Positions 42,424 through 52,122 of a DNA stretch of 64,000 nt are shown in pieces. Source of the DNA: Rothia nasimurium. GTDB lineage: Bacteria; Actinomycetota; Actinomycetes; Actinomycetales; Micrococcaceae. The notes under the pieces were generated by a model. That model was not told the origin of the DNA and did not search any database. It was given only the letters and a program-made list of their open reading frames with translations. A program made the position numbers and the translations under genes. The stretch spans positions 186,001-250,000 of the forward strand of contig NZ_CAKMTD010000001.1 of assembly GCF_928391935.1 (NCBI RefSeq), in the 5' to 3' direction. Each line of letters begins with the position of its first letter. Positions within the stretch are counted from its first letter, which is position 1.

Positions 42424-44034
42424 TTACTTGAGGAACTTCTCGAAGCCCTTAGGCAAGTTGAGGTCCTCAGGCTTGATGTCCTGAGTCTGCTGACCAAAGG
42501 CCGACCCCAGAGCGGCCTGCTGCTTAGCTGCTGCTGCCTGCTCCTGCTGGGCGCGCTTGGCCGGGTTGCCGGAGCGGGCCTTGCCCTTAGCTTTACCCTT
42601 GCCCTTGTTCTTGCGGGCGGCTCCACCGGCAGCTGCCATACCGGGCATCTGCATACCACCGGGCATACCGGCCATATTGCCGCTGGCTAGCTTCTTCATC
42701 ATCTTCTGGGCCTGGGCAAACCGCTCCATGAGCATGTTGACCTCAGAGACGGTGACACCTGCACCCTTGGCGATACGGGCACGACGGGATCCGTTAATAA
42801 TCTTGGGAGCCACGCGCTCGTGCGGGGTCATGGAGCGCACAATCGCCTCGACGCGGTCGATTTCCTTCTCGTCGAAGTTCTCCAGCTGCTGACGGATCTG
42901 GGCTGCACCCGGCATCATCATGAGCAGCTTCTTCATGGATCCCATCTTGCGGATCTGCTGCATCTGGGCCAGGAAGTCATCGAAGGTGAAGTCTTCCTGG
43001 TCAACGAACTTCTTGGCCATGCGGTCAGCTTCGGCCTTGTCCCAGGTCTGCTCGGCCTGCTCAATGAGGGTGAGCACGTCACCCATGTCGAGAATACGGC
43101 TGGCCATGCGGTCGGGGTGGAACTGCTCAAAGTCGGTGACGTTTTCACCGGTTGAGGCAAACATGATGGGCTTGCCGGTCACTGAGGCAACCGACAGGGC
43201 AGCACCACCGCGGGCGTCGCCGTCCAGCTTGGACAGCACAACGCCGGTAAAGTCGACGCCCTCGTTGAAGGCGTTGGCGGTGTTGACGGCGTCCTGGCCG
43301 ATCATGGCGTCAATGACGAAGAGAACCTCGTTGGGTTCAATGGCGTCGCGGATGTTGCGGGCCTGCTGCATGAGCTCGGCGTCAACACCCAGGCGGCCTG
43401 CGGTATCAACAATGACCACATCGTGCAGCTTGGCGCGGGCCTCGGCCACACCGTCGCGGGCTACCTGGACGGGATCGCCGGTGGGAACGTCGAACTCACT
43501 GGTGACACCGGGGTGGGGGGCGTAGACGGGCACGCCAGCGCGTTCACCGACCACCTTGAGCTGGTTGACAGCGTTGGGGCGCTGCAGGTCAGAGGCCACC
43601 AGTATGGGGGTGTGTCCCTGCTTTTTGAGCCAGTGGGATAGCTTACCGGCCAGGGTGGTCTTACCGGCACCCTGCAGACCGGCCAGCATGATGATGGTGG
43701 GGCCAGACTTTGCCATGTTGATGCGGCGGGTCTGACCACCCAGGATGTTGACTAGCTCTTCGTTGACGATCTTGACGATCTGCTGGGAGGGGTTGAGGGC
43801 TTCAGAGACTTCAGCACCCAGGGCACGTTCTTTGATGTGGGCGGTGAACTCGCGGACGACCGGGACGGCGACGTCGGCGTCCAGCAGGGCCCGGCGGATT
43901 TCGCGAACTGTTGCGTCAATGTCTGCTTCGGTCAGCTTGCCTTTGCCGCGCAGGTTTTTGAAGGTTGCTGTCAACCGGTCTGAGAGTGAATTGAACACGG
44001 GGTCTGCACTACTTTCGTGGCTGGATGGCGTCAC
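42424..44034 (-). CDS. ffh: Signal recognition particle protein Ffh
   Basis: GTPase that binds signal peptides on ribosomes with 4.5S RNA and delivers them to FtsY. N domain about 10-105, G domain with LAGLQGAGKTTLAGKLS near 118-134 and DTAGRL near 210-215, then the Met-rich M domain (about 320-460, for example QKMMKKLASGNMAGMPGGMQ). A long basic Gly/Lys/Ala/Gln-rich tail follows to 536, longer than in E. coli (453 aa). I did not find the 4.5S RNA gene in the window. Confidence 0.96.
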   Translation of the reverse strand: MTPSSHESSADPVFNSLSDRLTATFKNLRGKGKLTEADIDATVREIRRALLDADVAVPVVREFTAHIKERALGAEVSEALNPSQQIVKIVNEELVNILGGQTRRINMAKSGPTIIMLAGLQGAGKTTLAGKLSHWLKKQGHTPILVASDLQRPNAVNQLKVVGERAGVPVYAPHPGVTSEFDVPTGDPVQVARDGVAEARAKLHDVVIVDTAGRLGVDAELMQQARNIRDAIEPNEVLFVIDAMIGQDAVNTANAFNEGVDFTGVVLSKLDGDARGGAALSVASVTGKPIMFASTGENVTDFEQFHPDRMASRILDMGDVLTLIEQAEQTWDKAEADRMAKKFVDQEDFTFDDFLAQMQQIRKMGSMKKLLMMMPGAAQIRQQLENFDEKEIDRVEAIVRSMTPHERVAPKIINGSRRARIAKGAGVTVSEVNMLMERFAQAQKMMKKLASGNMAGMPGGMQMPGMAAAGGAARKNKGKGKAKGKARSGNPAKRAQQEQAAAAKQQAALGSAFGQQTQDIKPEDLNLPKGFEKFLK

Positions 44035-44163
44035 GGGCTCCAGGAGCCCGCCCGTACATTAGAGAATCAGCTATTAAGAATAACGTATAGCAGGCCACCT
44101 GGGGGTGCTTTCGGGCCGACTGAGCGCCTAGCTGAATTCTAGGCCCCGCCCCCAAATGACCAG

Positions 44164-44202
44164 GGGCGCCTGTTCTCCCCGGGTTGGGGTGAACAGGCGC
44201 CC
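44164..44202 (-). terminator. Terminator of the peptide ABC operon
   Basis: A perfect 12-bp stem (44164-44175 with 44191-44202), between the distal SBP gene and ffh. Confidence 0.85.
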
Positions 44203-44263
44203 GTCTCGGTGCCTACCAGAAGACCGCTAGTAGCCACCAAGCATGAAGGGCCCGGCTACCGGA

Positions 44264-45982
44264 CTAGCTCTTCATCCAGCCGACGTTGATGTAGACGTCG
44301 GGGTTAGCGTAGGGGCGGGCAAAGAGGAAGGCACCGTAGTTAGCAAGCTTGGTCTTGCAGAACACGATTTCGGGGCCGTTGAAGATGGGGGCCATGGTTG
44401 CAACCTCTGCCATGTGCTTCTTCTCAATCTCGTTGGACAGGGCGTTGCGTTCTTCCATGGATTCGATGGTGCGGAGGCGGTCTACCATCTCATCGATCTC
44501 GGGGGTGCCAATGCCGTTGTAGGTTGAGGAGTGGTAGAAGTACTCAGCCGCGCCGGAGGCGTCCTCACCCAGAATGCCGTAGCCAGAGACGGTGACGTCG
44601 TATTCCTTGTTACCGATCACGGTTGAGTAGTTGGCGTCAGGCTGGTTGTCGATGGTGCATTCGATACCGGCGGCCTTCATCTGCTGTACCAGGGTCTGGG
44701 CGGTGGCTGCTGCTACGGAGTCGTCACCGAAGGTGGTGACGGCGAACTTGGCCTTGCCGGTGGAGCTTTCCATGTAGTCGCCGTTCTGGGTGTAGCCGGC
44801 GTCGGTCAGAATCTTCTTGGCTACCTCTGCCCCGGTTTCGGTCGGGTAGTTGTCCTGGTAGTCGGTGGCGAAGGGCATGAGCATCATGGAGCCGGGGAGT
44901 GATTCGGTCCAGTTCAGGCCGTTGAAGCGGACGGCCGCAATGCCCTGGCGATCAACAGCGGCGAAGATGGCGCGACGCAGGGCAGTGTCGGTCAGGCGCT
45001 CAGGGTTGATCATGAGGCCACCGGCGTAGAGGTTCTGGCCTCGGCGGGGCTCGGTGTCAGCCACGCCTGAGACATCGTTGTAGGCGGTGAGGGTGGAGGC
45101 TGAGACGGCGTCAATTTCGCCGTTGCGGAAGGCAGCGCGGGCTGCTGAGGTTTCCATCTGGCGGAAGGTAATGCGCTCCAGCAGGGGCTTGACGCCCCAC
45201 CAGTTCTCGTTGGGGACGACGGTAAGTACCTTCTGGGCGGAATCCCAATTTTCGACCTTGTAGGGGCCAGAGAGGTAGTCGTTGTTGATGGTGTCCAGCA
45301 GGCCCTCGTTGAAAATGGCGGCGTCTTCCATGGCGGGGTGCACCAGGCCGGTGCCGAAGAGGCCCTCGATCGGGAAGTAGGGTTCGCTCATGGTGACCTT
45401 GACGCTGAAGGGGTCACCGTCTTCTTCGATGGAGGCAATGTGAACGTAGGCGCCGGAGTCTACGATGTCGTAGCCCTCAGTGGTCAGGGTCTTGTGGGTG
45501 ACCTGCAGGGCCTTGATGTCAATGGGGGTGCCGTCGTTGAACTTGGCGTTGGGGTTGAGCTTGATGGAGATGGTCTGGACGCCGTCGGTGAGGCTAGCCT
45601 CGTAGGCAGTGCAGTAGTCGGGGTTGACGCTGTATTCGCCCAGGGCGTTGGTGCGCCAGAGGCCGCTGACGGTTGCGGTGTTAACGGCAGCCATGACGTT
45701 GAGGTTGCTGGTGGTGTAGCCGGTTGCGGTGGCTACGTTGAAGTTGGGGCCCAGGGTAGGGACGGCAAGGGTAAGGGTGCCCCCTGCCTGCAGGGTGGTG
45801 CGGTCCTGCTCGTTGATGGCAACAAGCTGGGAGATATCCCCGCCAGCGGCAACGGCTGAGGCGGACGCGGCGCTGGAAGTTCCGGCGGTTCCTCCGCCAC
45901 AGGCGGCCAGGAGGCCGGTTGCCCCTGCCAGGCCGGTTACGAGGAAGAAAGAACGACGGTTGAGGTTCATACGAGAGGACAT
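44264..45982 (-). CDS. Peptide ABC transporter substrate-binding lipoprotein (distal copy)
   Basis: Family 5 extracellular solute-binding protein (DppA/OppA type), 572 aa from the ATG at 45982 behind GAAGGGTGG. The signal peptide carries Arg-Arg at 9-10 and the lipobox LAAC with Cys 28, then a Gly/Ser/Ala linker. Family blocks include ISIKLNPNAKFNDGTPID near 148-165. It is a close paralogue of the next gene upstream, sharing long identical stretches around FNDGTPID and ERITFRQMETSAARAAFRNGEID. A 326-bp spacer with hairpins sets it apart, suggesting separate or reduced expression. Confidence 0.92.
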   Translation of the reverse strand: MSSRMNLNRRSFFLVTGLAGATGLLAACGGGTAGTSSAASASAVAAGGDISQLVAINEQDRTTLQAGGTLTLAVPTLGPNFNVATATGYTTSNLNVMAAVNTATVSGLWRTNALGEYSVNPDYCTAYEASLTDGVQTISIKLNPNAKFNDGTPIDIKALQVTHKTLTTEGYDIVDSGAYVHIASIEEDGDPFSVKVTMSEPYFPIEGLFGTGLVHPAMEDAAIFNEGLLDTINNDYLSGPYKVENWDSAQKVLTVVPNENWWGVKPLLERITFRQMETSAARAAFRNGEIDAVSASTLTAYNDVSGVADTEPRRGQNLYAGGLMINPERLTDTALRRAIFAAVDRQGIAAVRFNGLNWTESLPGSMMLMPFATDYQDNYPTETGAEVAKKILTDAGYTQNGDYMESSTGKAKFAVTTFGDDSVAAATAQTLVQQMKAAGIECTIDNQPDANYSTVIGNKEYDVTVSGYGILGEDASGAAEYFYHSSTYNGIGTPEIDEMVDRLRTIESMEERNALSNEIEKKHMAEVATMAPIFNGPEIVFCKTKLANYGAFLFARPYANPDVYINVGWMKS

Positions 45983-46204
45983 AATGCCACCCTTCAATAA
46001 GCAAAACTTAATGTTCGCCACACCTTTTTGTGTGATTGAGAAAACTCTAGCAGGTAATTTTCAGCACAAAAACCGGTTTTCTGCACTTTTGGGCACTTTT
46101 CCCTCCCCGTAACACAACAATTTCTGCCTTCAATAATTCAGCAAACCTAAATATTTATACCTGGCTGGCAATAACCAGCAGGCACCTGTTCTTTTTCAAT
46201 ATAC

Positions 46205-46240
46205 CTGTACCCCCTCTTCCAGCAGGAAGAGGGGGTACAG
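46205..46240 (-). terminator. Hairpin 2 after the proximal SBP gene
   Basis: A perfect 16-bp stem (46205-46220 with 46225-46240), loop AGCA. With its strength and position it should end or attenuate the upstream transcript. Confidence 0.88.
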
Positions 46241-46248
46241 GGAGGGTA

Positions 46249-46273
46249 CTGGTTCCTCACGGGGAGGAACCAG
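46249..46273 (-). terminator. Hairpin 1 after the proximal SBP gene
   Basis: A 10-bp stem CTGGTTCCTC/GAGGAACCAG (46249-46258 with 46264-46273), 36 bp past the stop, with no T run; perhaps an RNA 3'-end protector. Confidence 0.6.
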
Positions 46274-46308
46274 CCTGCATAATCAGGCAGCTGGCGTCAG
46301 GGTGCCCC

Positions 46309-48024
46309 TTATGCCTTCACCCAGCCAACGCGTGACCAGGAGTTGGGGTTGCTGCGGGGGCTACCGAACATGGCGGCACCGTAGTTAGCCAGGGCAGTCT
46401 TGCAGTAGAAGATCTCCGGGCCGTTGAAGACGGTGCCCAGGGTGGCAAACTCAGCCATGAACTTCTTTTCGATTTCGTTGCACTTGGCGTTACGCTCGGC
46501 GTCGTCCTCGATCTTTTCCATCTCAGCAATCATGGCGTCGATTTCGGCGTTACCTGCGGCCCCATCCAGGTTGGAGGAGTGGTAGAACTGGCGGGTTGAG
46601 GTAGTGGCGTCAGAGCCGACGGTGAAACCTGAGAAGGTCATGTCGTACTCGCGGTTGCCCACGATGGAGGCGAAGTTGGCGTCGGGCTGCTGGTCGATGG
46701 AGCATTCGATACCGATGGTCTTCATCTGCTGGACCATGGTCTGGGCCAGGGCAGCTGCACCGGGGTCGTCGCCGAAGTTGGTGACCTTGAAGCTGGCGTT
46801 GACGCCGTCCTTGGCGTAGAAGTCACCGCTCTTGGTGTAGCCTGCCTCTTCCAGGATCTTCTGGGCTGCTTCAACACCGCGGTCTGCCGGGAAGTTGTCC
46901 TGGTAGTACTCAGATACGGGCAGAAGCAGCATGGAGCCGGGGGTTTCCTCAGTCCAGTTCAGACCCTGGAAACGGACGTCGGCCAGGGCCTTGCGGTCGG
47001 TACCGGCAAAGATGGCGCGGCGCAGGGCTGCGTCCTGAATACGGGCAGGGTTGAGGTTGAGGCCGCCGGAGAAGAGACGCAGGGAGCGACGGGGCTCGGC
47101 GTTAGCGGTGCCCTCAACGTCCTTGTAGGCTGCCAGGGTGCGGGCGCTAACCACGTCGATTTCACCGTTGCGGAAAGCCGCGCGGGCAGCGGAAGCTTCC
47201 ATCTGGCGGAAGGTAATACGTTCCAGCAGGGGCTTGTCGCCCAGCCAGTTCTCGTTGGGGACTACGGAGTAGCGCTTTTCGGAGGAGTTCCATTCTTCCA
47301 GCTTGAAGGGGCCGATACCGTAGTCGGGGTTGGGGTTATCGGTCCAGCCCTCGTTGAAGACGGCAGGATCAGCCATAGCCGGGTGCAGGACGCTACCGAA
47401 GAGGCTGGTTGCCGGGTAGTAGGGTTCACGCATGGTGACCTTGACGCTGAAGGGGTCACCGTCTTCCTCGATGGATTCGACGTACTCGTACATGCCGGAG
47501 GTGACGATGTTGTACTCGCCCTCGGTGGACTTGAAGACGTTCCAGGAGGTTCGCAGGGCCTCAATGTCGATGGGGGTGCCGTCGTTGAACTTGGCCTCGG
47601 GGTTGAGCTTGATGGAGATGGTCTGTACCCCATCGACGGTTTGGGATTCGTAGCTCTTACAGAAGACGGGGTTGATTTCTTCCTTGCCGTCAAAGTTGCT
47701 GAGCCAGAGGCCGGTTGCCATGTTGGCGTGGGTGGTTGAGAGCACCAGGGCGCTGTCTGCAGAGTTGCCGTTCTGGGAGTTGATATTGAAGTCGGGGCCG
47801 ATGGAGGATACGGGCAGGGTGAAAGTACCACCGGTCTGCAGGTTGGCAACGTCCTGCTCGTTGATTTCTACCTTGATCTCGTCACCGGCTGCGCCCATGC
47901 TGGCGGAAGCTGCGCTGGTGGTGTTACCGGTTGAGCCGCCGCAGGCGGACAGCAGGCCGAGGGCGCCCAGGGCTCCGGTGCCCAGAAGCAGGGTTCGGCG
48001 GTTCAGCACGATCTTGCTGGTCAT
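46309..48024 (-). CDS. Peptide ABC transporter substrate-binding lipoprotein (proximal copy)
   Basis: Family 5 solute-binding protein, 571 aa, with Arg-Arg at 9-10, lipobox LSAC and Cys 28, and the same domain order as the distal copy. The two are paralogues from a local duplication and diverge mostly in the ligand-facing middle, so they may bring different peptides to one transporter. It follows the fused ATPase gene by 40 bp and is followed by strong hairpins. Confidence 0.92.
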   Translation of the reverse strand: MTSKIVLNRRTLLLGTGALGALGLLSACGGSTGNTTSAASASMGAAGDEIKVEINEQDVANLQTGGTFTLPVSSIGPDFNINSQNGNSADSALVLSTTHANMATGLWLSNFDGKEEINPVFCKSYESQTVDGVQTISIKLNPEAKFNDGTPIDIEALRTSWNVFKSTEGEYNIVTSGMYEYVESIEEDGDPFSVKVTMREPYYPATSLFGSVLHPAMADPAVFNEGWTDNPNPDYGIGPFKLEEWNSSEKRYSVVPNENWLGDKPLLERITFRQMEASAARAAFRNGEIDVVSARTLAAYKDVEGTANAEPRRSLRLFSGGLNLNPARIQDAALRRAIFAGTDRKALADVRFQGLNWTEETPGSMLLLPVSEYYQDNFPADRGVEAAQKILEEAGYTKSGDFYAKDGVNASFKVTNFGDDPGAAALAQTMVQQMKTIGIECSIDQQPDANFASIVGNREYDMTFSGFTVGSDATTSTRQFYHSSNLDGAAGNAEIDAMIAEMEKIEDDAERNAKCNEIEKKFMAEFATLGTVFNGPEIFYCKTALANYGAAMFGSPRSNPNSWSRVGWVKA

Positions 48025-48064
48025 AGTTCTTCTCCTTATGGGTAAGGTGGGTTATGCAGGGTGT

Positions 48065-50164
48065 CTAGTGGGACACCAGATCTGCCTGGGTGTGCGTCTC
48101 TACCGCGTGGTCCGGGTAGTGGCAGGCGTACAGGTGATCTTCCCCGCCGGAGCGTAGCTCAGGCTTGTTCTCTGCACAGTTTTTCTTTTTATCTTCGGGT
48201 AGAAGCTTGTAGATGGGGCAGCGGCTTGAGAAGCCACAGCCCACCGGGGCGTTGACCGGGGTGGGGAGGTCACCTTCCAGGACGATTCGCTGGCGGGTGG
48301 CTTCTACTTCCGGGTCAGGCACGGGGATTGCTGACAGCAGGGCCCGGGTGTAGGGGTGGATGGGCCGGTCAAAGACTTCGTCGACGTCCCCGATTTCAAT
48401 AATTTTACCCAGGTACATGACGGCTACGCGGTCAGAGGCGTGACGGACGACGGCGAGGTCGTGGGCCACCATCAGGTAGCTGAGGCCCAGGTCGGCGCGG
48501 AGTTTTTCCAGGAGGTTGATGACGCCGGCCTGGACGGAGACGTCCAGGGCTGAGACGGGTTCGTCCAGGGCAACCAGCTTGGGGTTCACGGCCAGGGCGC
48601 GGGCAATACCAATGCGCTGGCGCTGGCCGCCTGAGAACTGGTTGGGGAAGCGGTTGACGTGGTCAGGTTGCAGGCCAACGGTCTTCATGAGTTCCAGGAC
48701 CCGGCGCTTGATGTCGGGCTTGGACCAGCCCTGGTTGATCAGGGGCTCGGCCAGGATCTCGTAGACAGTGAAGCGGGGGTCGAGGGCCCCGGTGGGATCC
48801 TGGAAGACCATCTGCTGGTTCTTGCGGAGCTCAATCAGGTCTTTGCCCTTGAGGCCCTGCTTGTTGGAGACACCGGCGATGGTGATTTCTCCGTCGGTTG
48901 AGTTGGAGAACTCCATGATTTCGAGCAGGGTGGTGGTTTTACCGCAGCCTGATTCACCGACGATGGAGAAGCACTCCCCCTCGCGGATATCGAAGCTGAC
49001 CCCGTCGACAGCCTTGACGGTGCCTACCCGGCGCTTGATGAGGGCGCCCTTCATGAGGGGGAAGTGCTTCTTGACGTCCTTGAGTTCCAGGACGGGCTTG
49101 CGCTGGCTGCGGGGCATAGCGTCGAGGGCCGAGGTGGGAATCTCAGGGACGGGGAACATCTGTTCGGGACGTTCTGAGAGGTACTTTTCTGAATAGTGGC
49201 AGGCAGCCCGGTGAAGCTCGTGGGCACCGGGTACCTGGAGGAGTTCGGGTTCCTGCTGGCGGCAGGCGTCGGTGACGACGGGGCAGCGGTCAGCGAAGGA
49301 GCACCCGACGACCGGCTTGAGCAGGTTGGGCGGGGTGCCCTCAATGGGAACCAGGGAGACTTTTTCCTTGCGGTCGACGCGGGGTACTGCCCCGAGCAGG
49401 CCGATGGTGTAGGGCATGGCAGGCTGGGCGTAGAGGTCTTTGGCGGGTGACTGTTCTACGGCCTTACCGGCGTACATGACCATGATGTCGTCGGCCATGC
49501 CGGCGACGATACCCAGGTCGTGGGTGATCATGATGGTTGCTGCCCCGGTTTCCTCTTGGGCCTTTTGCATGACTTCCAGCACCTGGGCCTGGATGGTGAC
49601 GTCCAGGGCGGTGGTGGGTTCGTCGGCAATCAGGACGCGCGGGTCGTTGGCGATAGCCATGGCGATCATGACGCGCTGGCGCATACCGCCGGAAAACTCG
49701 TGGGGGAAGGAGCGGAGGCGGGCCTCGGGTGAGGGAATACCGACCAGGGTCAGCAGCTCAATAGAGCGGGCCTTGATGGCGGCGGCGCTCATGTTCTTGT
49801 TGTGGACCTTGAGGACCTCAGCCAGCTGATGGCCAATGGTGAAGACCGGGGTGAGGGAGGAAAGGGGATCCTGGAAAACCATGGAGATTTCCTTGCCCCG
49901 GTAATCGCACATCTGCTTGTCGCTCAGGCCCAGAAGTTCCTGGCCCTTGTACTGGATGGAGCCGGTGATGTCTGCGGTGGTGGGGTGCAGGCCCATGATA
50001 GCCATGGAGGCTACCGATTTACCGGAGCCTGATTCGCCCACGATACCGAGGGTTTTGCCCGGGTACAGGTCGAAGTTAATACCGCGCACCGCGTGGACAA
50101 TACCGTTTTCGGTATTGAACTTGACGTTGAGGTCTTTGACGCTCAGAACTGGTGTAGTGCTCAT
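48065..50164 (-). CDS. Peptide ABC transporter, fused two-domain ATPase (OppD-OppF type)
   Basis: A 699-aa fusion of the two ATPases that are separate in E. coli Opp. Half 1 (about 1-340): Walker A GESGSGKS, signature FSGGMRQRV, Walker B LIADEPTTALD, and the Cys-containing C-terminal extension (CSFADRCPVVTDAC) typical of OppD. Half 2 (about 355-690): Walker A GESGCGKT, FSGGQRQRI, ALDEPVSALD and the matching CGFSSRCPIYK. The start is directly adjacent to the OppC-like stop. Confidence 0.94.
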   Translation of the reverse strand: MSTTPVLSVKDLNVKFNTENGIVHAVRGINFDLYPGKTLGIVGESGSGKSVASMAIMGLHPTTADITGSIQYKGQELLGLSDKQMCDYRGKEISMVFQDPLSSLTPVFTIGHQLAEVLKVHNKNMSAAAIKARSIELLTLVGIPSPEARLRSFPHEFSGGMRQRVMIAMAIANDPRVLIADEPTTALDVTIQAQVLEVMQKAQEETGAATIMITHDLGIVAGMADDIMVMYAGKAVEQSPAKDLYAQPAMPYTIGLLGAVPRVDRKEKVSLVPIEGTPPNLLKPVVGCSFADRCPVVTDACRQQEPELLQVPGAHELHRAACHYSEKYLSERPEQMFPVPEIPTSALDAMPRSQRKPVLELKDVKKHFPLMKGALIKRRVGTVKAVDGVSFDIREGECFSIVGESGCGKTTTLLEIMEFSNSTDGEITIAGVSNKQGLKGKDLIELRKNQQMVFQDPTGALDPRFTVYEILAEPLINQGWSKPDIKRRVLELMKTVGLQPDHVNRFPNQFSGGQRQRIGIARALAVNPKLVALDEPVSALDVSVQAGVINLLEKLRADLGLSYLMVAHDLAVVRHASDRVAVMYLGKIIEIGDVDEVFDRPIHPYTRALLSAIPVPDPEVEATRQRIVLEGDLPTPVNAPVGCGFSSRCPIYKLLPEDKKKNCAENKPELRSGGEDHLYACHYPDHAVETHTQADLVSH

Positions 50165-51139
50165 TTACTTCTTCTTTTTCTTAACTTTACCGACGGACAG
50201 GGAGGTGGGGTCGAAGGCGTCGCGGAGGCCGTCATTCATCAGGGAGAGGGGCCCTACCAGGAGGAAGAAGAACAGCAGGGGGATCCAGAACATCCAGGGG
50301 AGGGTGTTGACCTGGCTGGAGGCCTGTGAGATGAGGGAGCCGAGGGAGAAGTTGGGGTATTTCACGCCGATACCGATAAAGGTGTAGGACACCTCTGCCA
50401 GGATGGCGTTGGTGATACCGCGGGTGAACTCCAGCACCAGCAGGGAGCCGATGTTGGGCACCAGGTGGCGCCACACGATCTTGAGGGGGTGGACGCCCAT
50501 GTAGCGGGCGGCCTTGACGAAGTCGCGGGAGATTAGGGACATGGCCATGGCGCGGATGACGCGGGCGGTGTACATCCAGTTGAAGATCAGCAGGACGATG
50601 GTCAGCAGGAGCCAGCCGGGCAGGTTCTCCCGGAGGGACTCGCCGCCAGCGCCGTTGATGACGATGGCAACAATCAGAATGTTGGGGGCCATCATCATGC
50701 TTTCGAGGATGAAGAGCATGGTCTTATCAACCTTGCCCCCGAAGTAGGCCATGACGCACCCGTAGAAGGCAGCGAAGAGGACGGAGATGGCACCGACGAT
50801 CAGGCCGATGAGGACGGAGGTGCGGACGGCCTCGACCATCTGGGCGTAGAGATCGGTTCCGGCGCTGGTGGTGCCGAACCAGTGGACGGCGCTGGGGCCG
50901 GTGGACATGTAGAGGGGGTCGATGGTGGTGGTGTCCCACTTGGCGAAGATACCGCCGAAGAAGCCGAAGAGGATCACCAGGATGAAGATGGCAAGACCGG
51001 CTACCGCTGCCCGGTTACGCATGAAGCGGCGGAAGATGATTTTGCTCTTACTAATGACCTCAAAGTCAGCCTGAGCAGGATCAACCCTGGTGATGATACC
51101 GGTGAGGTTGTCGTGGTCAATGGAGGGGGTGTTACTCAT
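50165..51139 (-). CDS. Peptide ABC transporter permease (OppC/DppC type)
   Basis: A 324-aa membrane protein with six helices, the first at about 44-65 after a cytoplasmic tail of about 40 residues, and the EAA loop with RYMGVHPLKIVWRHLVPN near 219-236. The end is Lys-rich (KVKKKKK). It overlaps the upstream permease gene by an ATGA. Confidence 0.93.
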   Translation of the reverse strand: MSNTPSIDHDNLTGIITRVDPAQADFEVISKSKIIFRRFMRNRAAVAGLAIFILVILFGFFGGIFAKWDTTTIDPLYMSTGPSAVHWFGTTSAGTDLYAQMVEAVRTSVLIGLIVGAISVLFAAFYGCVMAYFGGKVDKTMLFILESMMMAPNILIVAIVINGAGGESLRENLPGWLLLTIVLLIFNWMYTARVIRAMAMSLISRDFVKAARYMGVHPLKIVWRHLVPNIGSLLVLEFTRGITNAILAEVSYTFIGIGVKYPNFSLGSLISQASSQVNTLPWMFWIPLLFFFLLVGPLSLMNDGLRDAFDPTSLSVGKVKKKKK

Positions 51140-52122
51140 GAGATCCTCACTCGGGGATCGACGATGGTGGTGGCAATGTCAGCGATAATTGCGCCGACTG
51201 CGAAGATGAAGGAGCCGTAGGCCATGGTTGCTACTGCGGCGTTGACGTCCTGGGCGCCGATGGCCTGGATGGACCAAAGGCCGATGCCCGGCCAGGCAAA
51301 AATTGCTTCGGCGAAGAAGCCACCGGCAAAGATTGCGGGGATGGTGAAGGCGATGGACTGGACGACGGGGATGAAGGAGACGCGCAGGGCGTGGCGGCGA
51401 ATCGCCTGGTTGCGGGTTAGGCCCTTGGCGCGGGCCGTCCTCACGAAGTCTGCGTTGACGCTGTCGAGCAGGTACTGGCGCTGGGCAATCTGGTAGCCAC
51501 CCCAGCTGAAGATGGTGATACAGAAGGTGGGCACGATGTAGTGGGCTGCCAAATCAACCCAGTATTCGAAGCTGCCCGGTGTGAGGCCTGGCGAGGAGAT
51601 ACCGGTGACGAAGAAGACCCGCTCCCCTGCCATGGTGTTGATAGCAACGGCCCCGAGCTGCACCAGGAAGTAGGCCACAGGGGCGGGCAGGATGTAGACC
51701 AGGTAGGAGTAGCCGGTGATGACACGGTCTGAGAACTTGTACTGGCGGGCTGCTGAGTAGACACCCAGGGCAACGCCGATGACCAGGCTGAGGAGGATCG
51801 CTGCGATGTAAAGGCGGGTGGAAACCCAGACGCGCTGGCCGAATTCAGCATTGACGAAGGCGCCGTTGGGGCTGCGGCCCCAGTCCCAGTGGAAGAGGAC
51901 GTTGGTAAGCCACTGAACGTAGCGGTCCCAGGCGCTCATAGTGGGGTCGAGGTTCAGGGAGGCGAAGTTCCGTTGAATCTGCTCCGGGGTGGGGCGGGGG
52001 ATTCGTTCCTGTTCCAGGAGGGCAGGGTTGAGGGTCGTGACCGCCAGGAAGTAACCGCCGGTGGTGGTCAGGAAGATCATGACCAGGTAGGTCACACATC
52101 GCCTGAGCAAGTACTTAAACAT
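51136..52122 (-). CDS. Peptide ABC transporter permease (OppB/DppB type)
   Basis: First gene of the five-gene importer. The 328-aa protein opens MFKYLLRRCVTYLVMIF, with the typical N-terminal helix at about 10-32, followed by a large extracytoplasmic loop and five more helices. The EAA loop lies near RTARAKGLTRNQAIRRHALR. A hairpin-like operator candidate lies 92 bp upstream. Confidence 0.93.
   Translation of the reverse strand: MFKYLLRRCVTYLVMIFLTTTGGYFLAVTTLNPALLEQERIPRPTPEQIQRNFASLNLDPTMSAWDRYVQWLTNVLFHWDWGRSPNGAFVNAEFGQRVWVSTRLYIAAILLSLVIGVALGVYSAARQYKFSDRVITGYSYLVYILPAPVAYFLVQLGAVAINTMAGERVFFVTGISSPGLTPGSFEYWVDLAAHYIVPTFCITIFSWGGYQIAQRQYLLDSVNADFVRTARAKGLTRNQAIRRHALRVSFIPVVQSIAFTIPAIFAGGFFAEAIFAWPGIGLWSIQAIGAQDVNAAVATMAYGSFIFAVGAIIADIATTIVDPRVRIS

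Larger units (their letters stand above)
45983..46308. other. Spacer between the two SBP genes
   Basis: 326 bp without an ORF. It holds two strong hairpins near the upstream gene's end (see next entries) and then an AT-rich stretch (about 46090-46205) that is a likely promoter region for the distal SBP gene. Confidence 0.6.
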
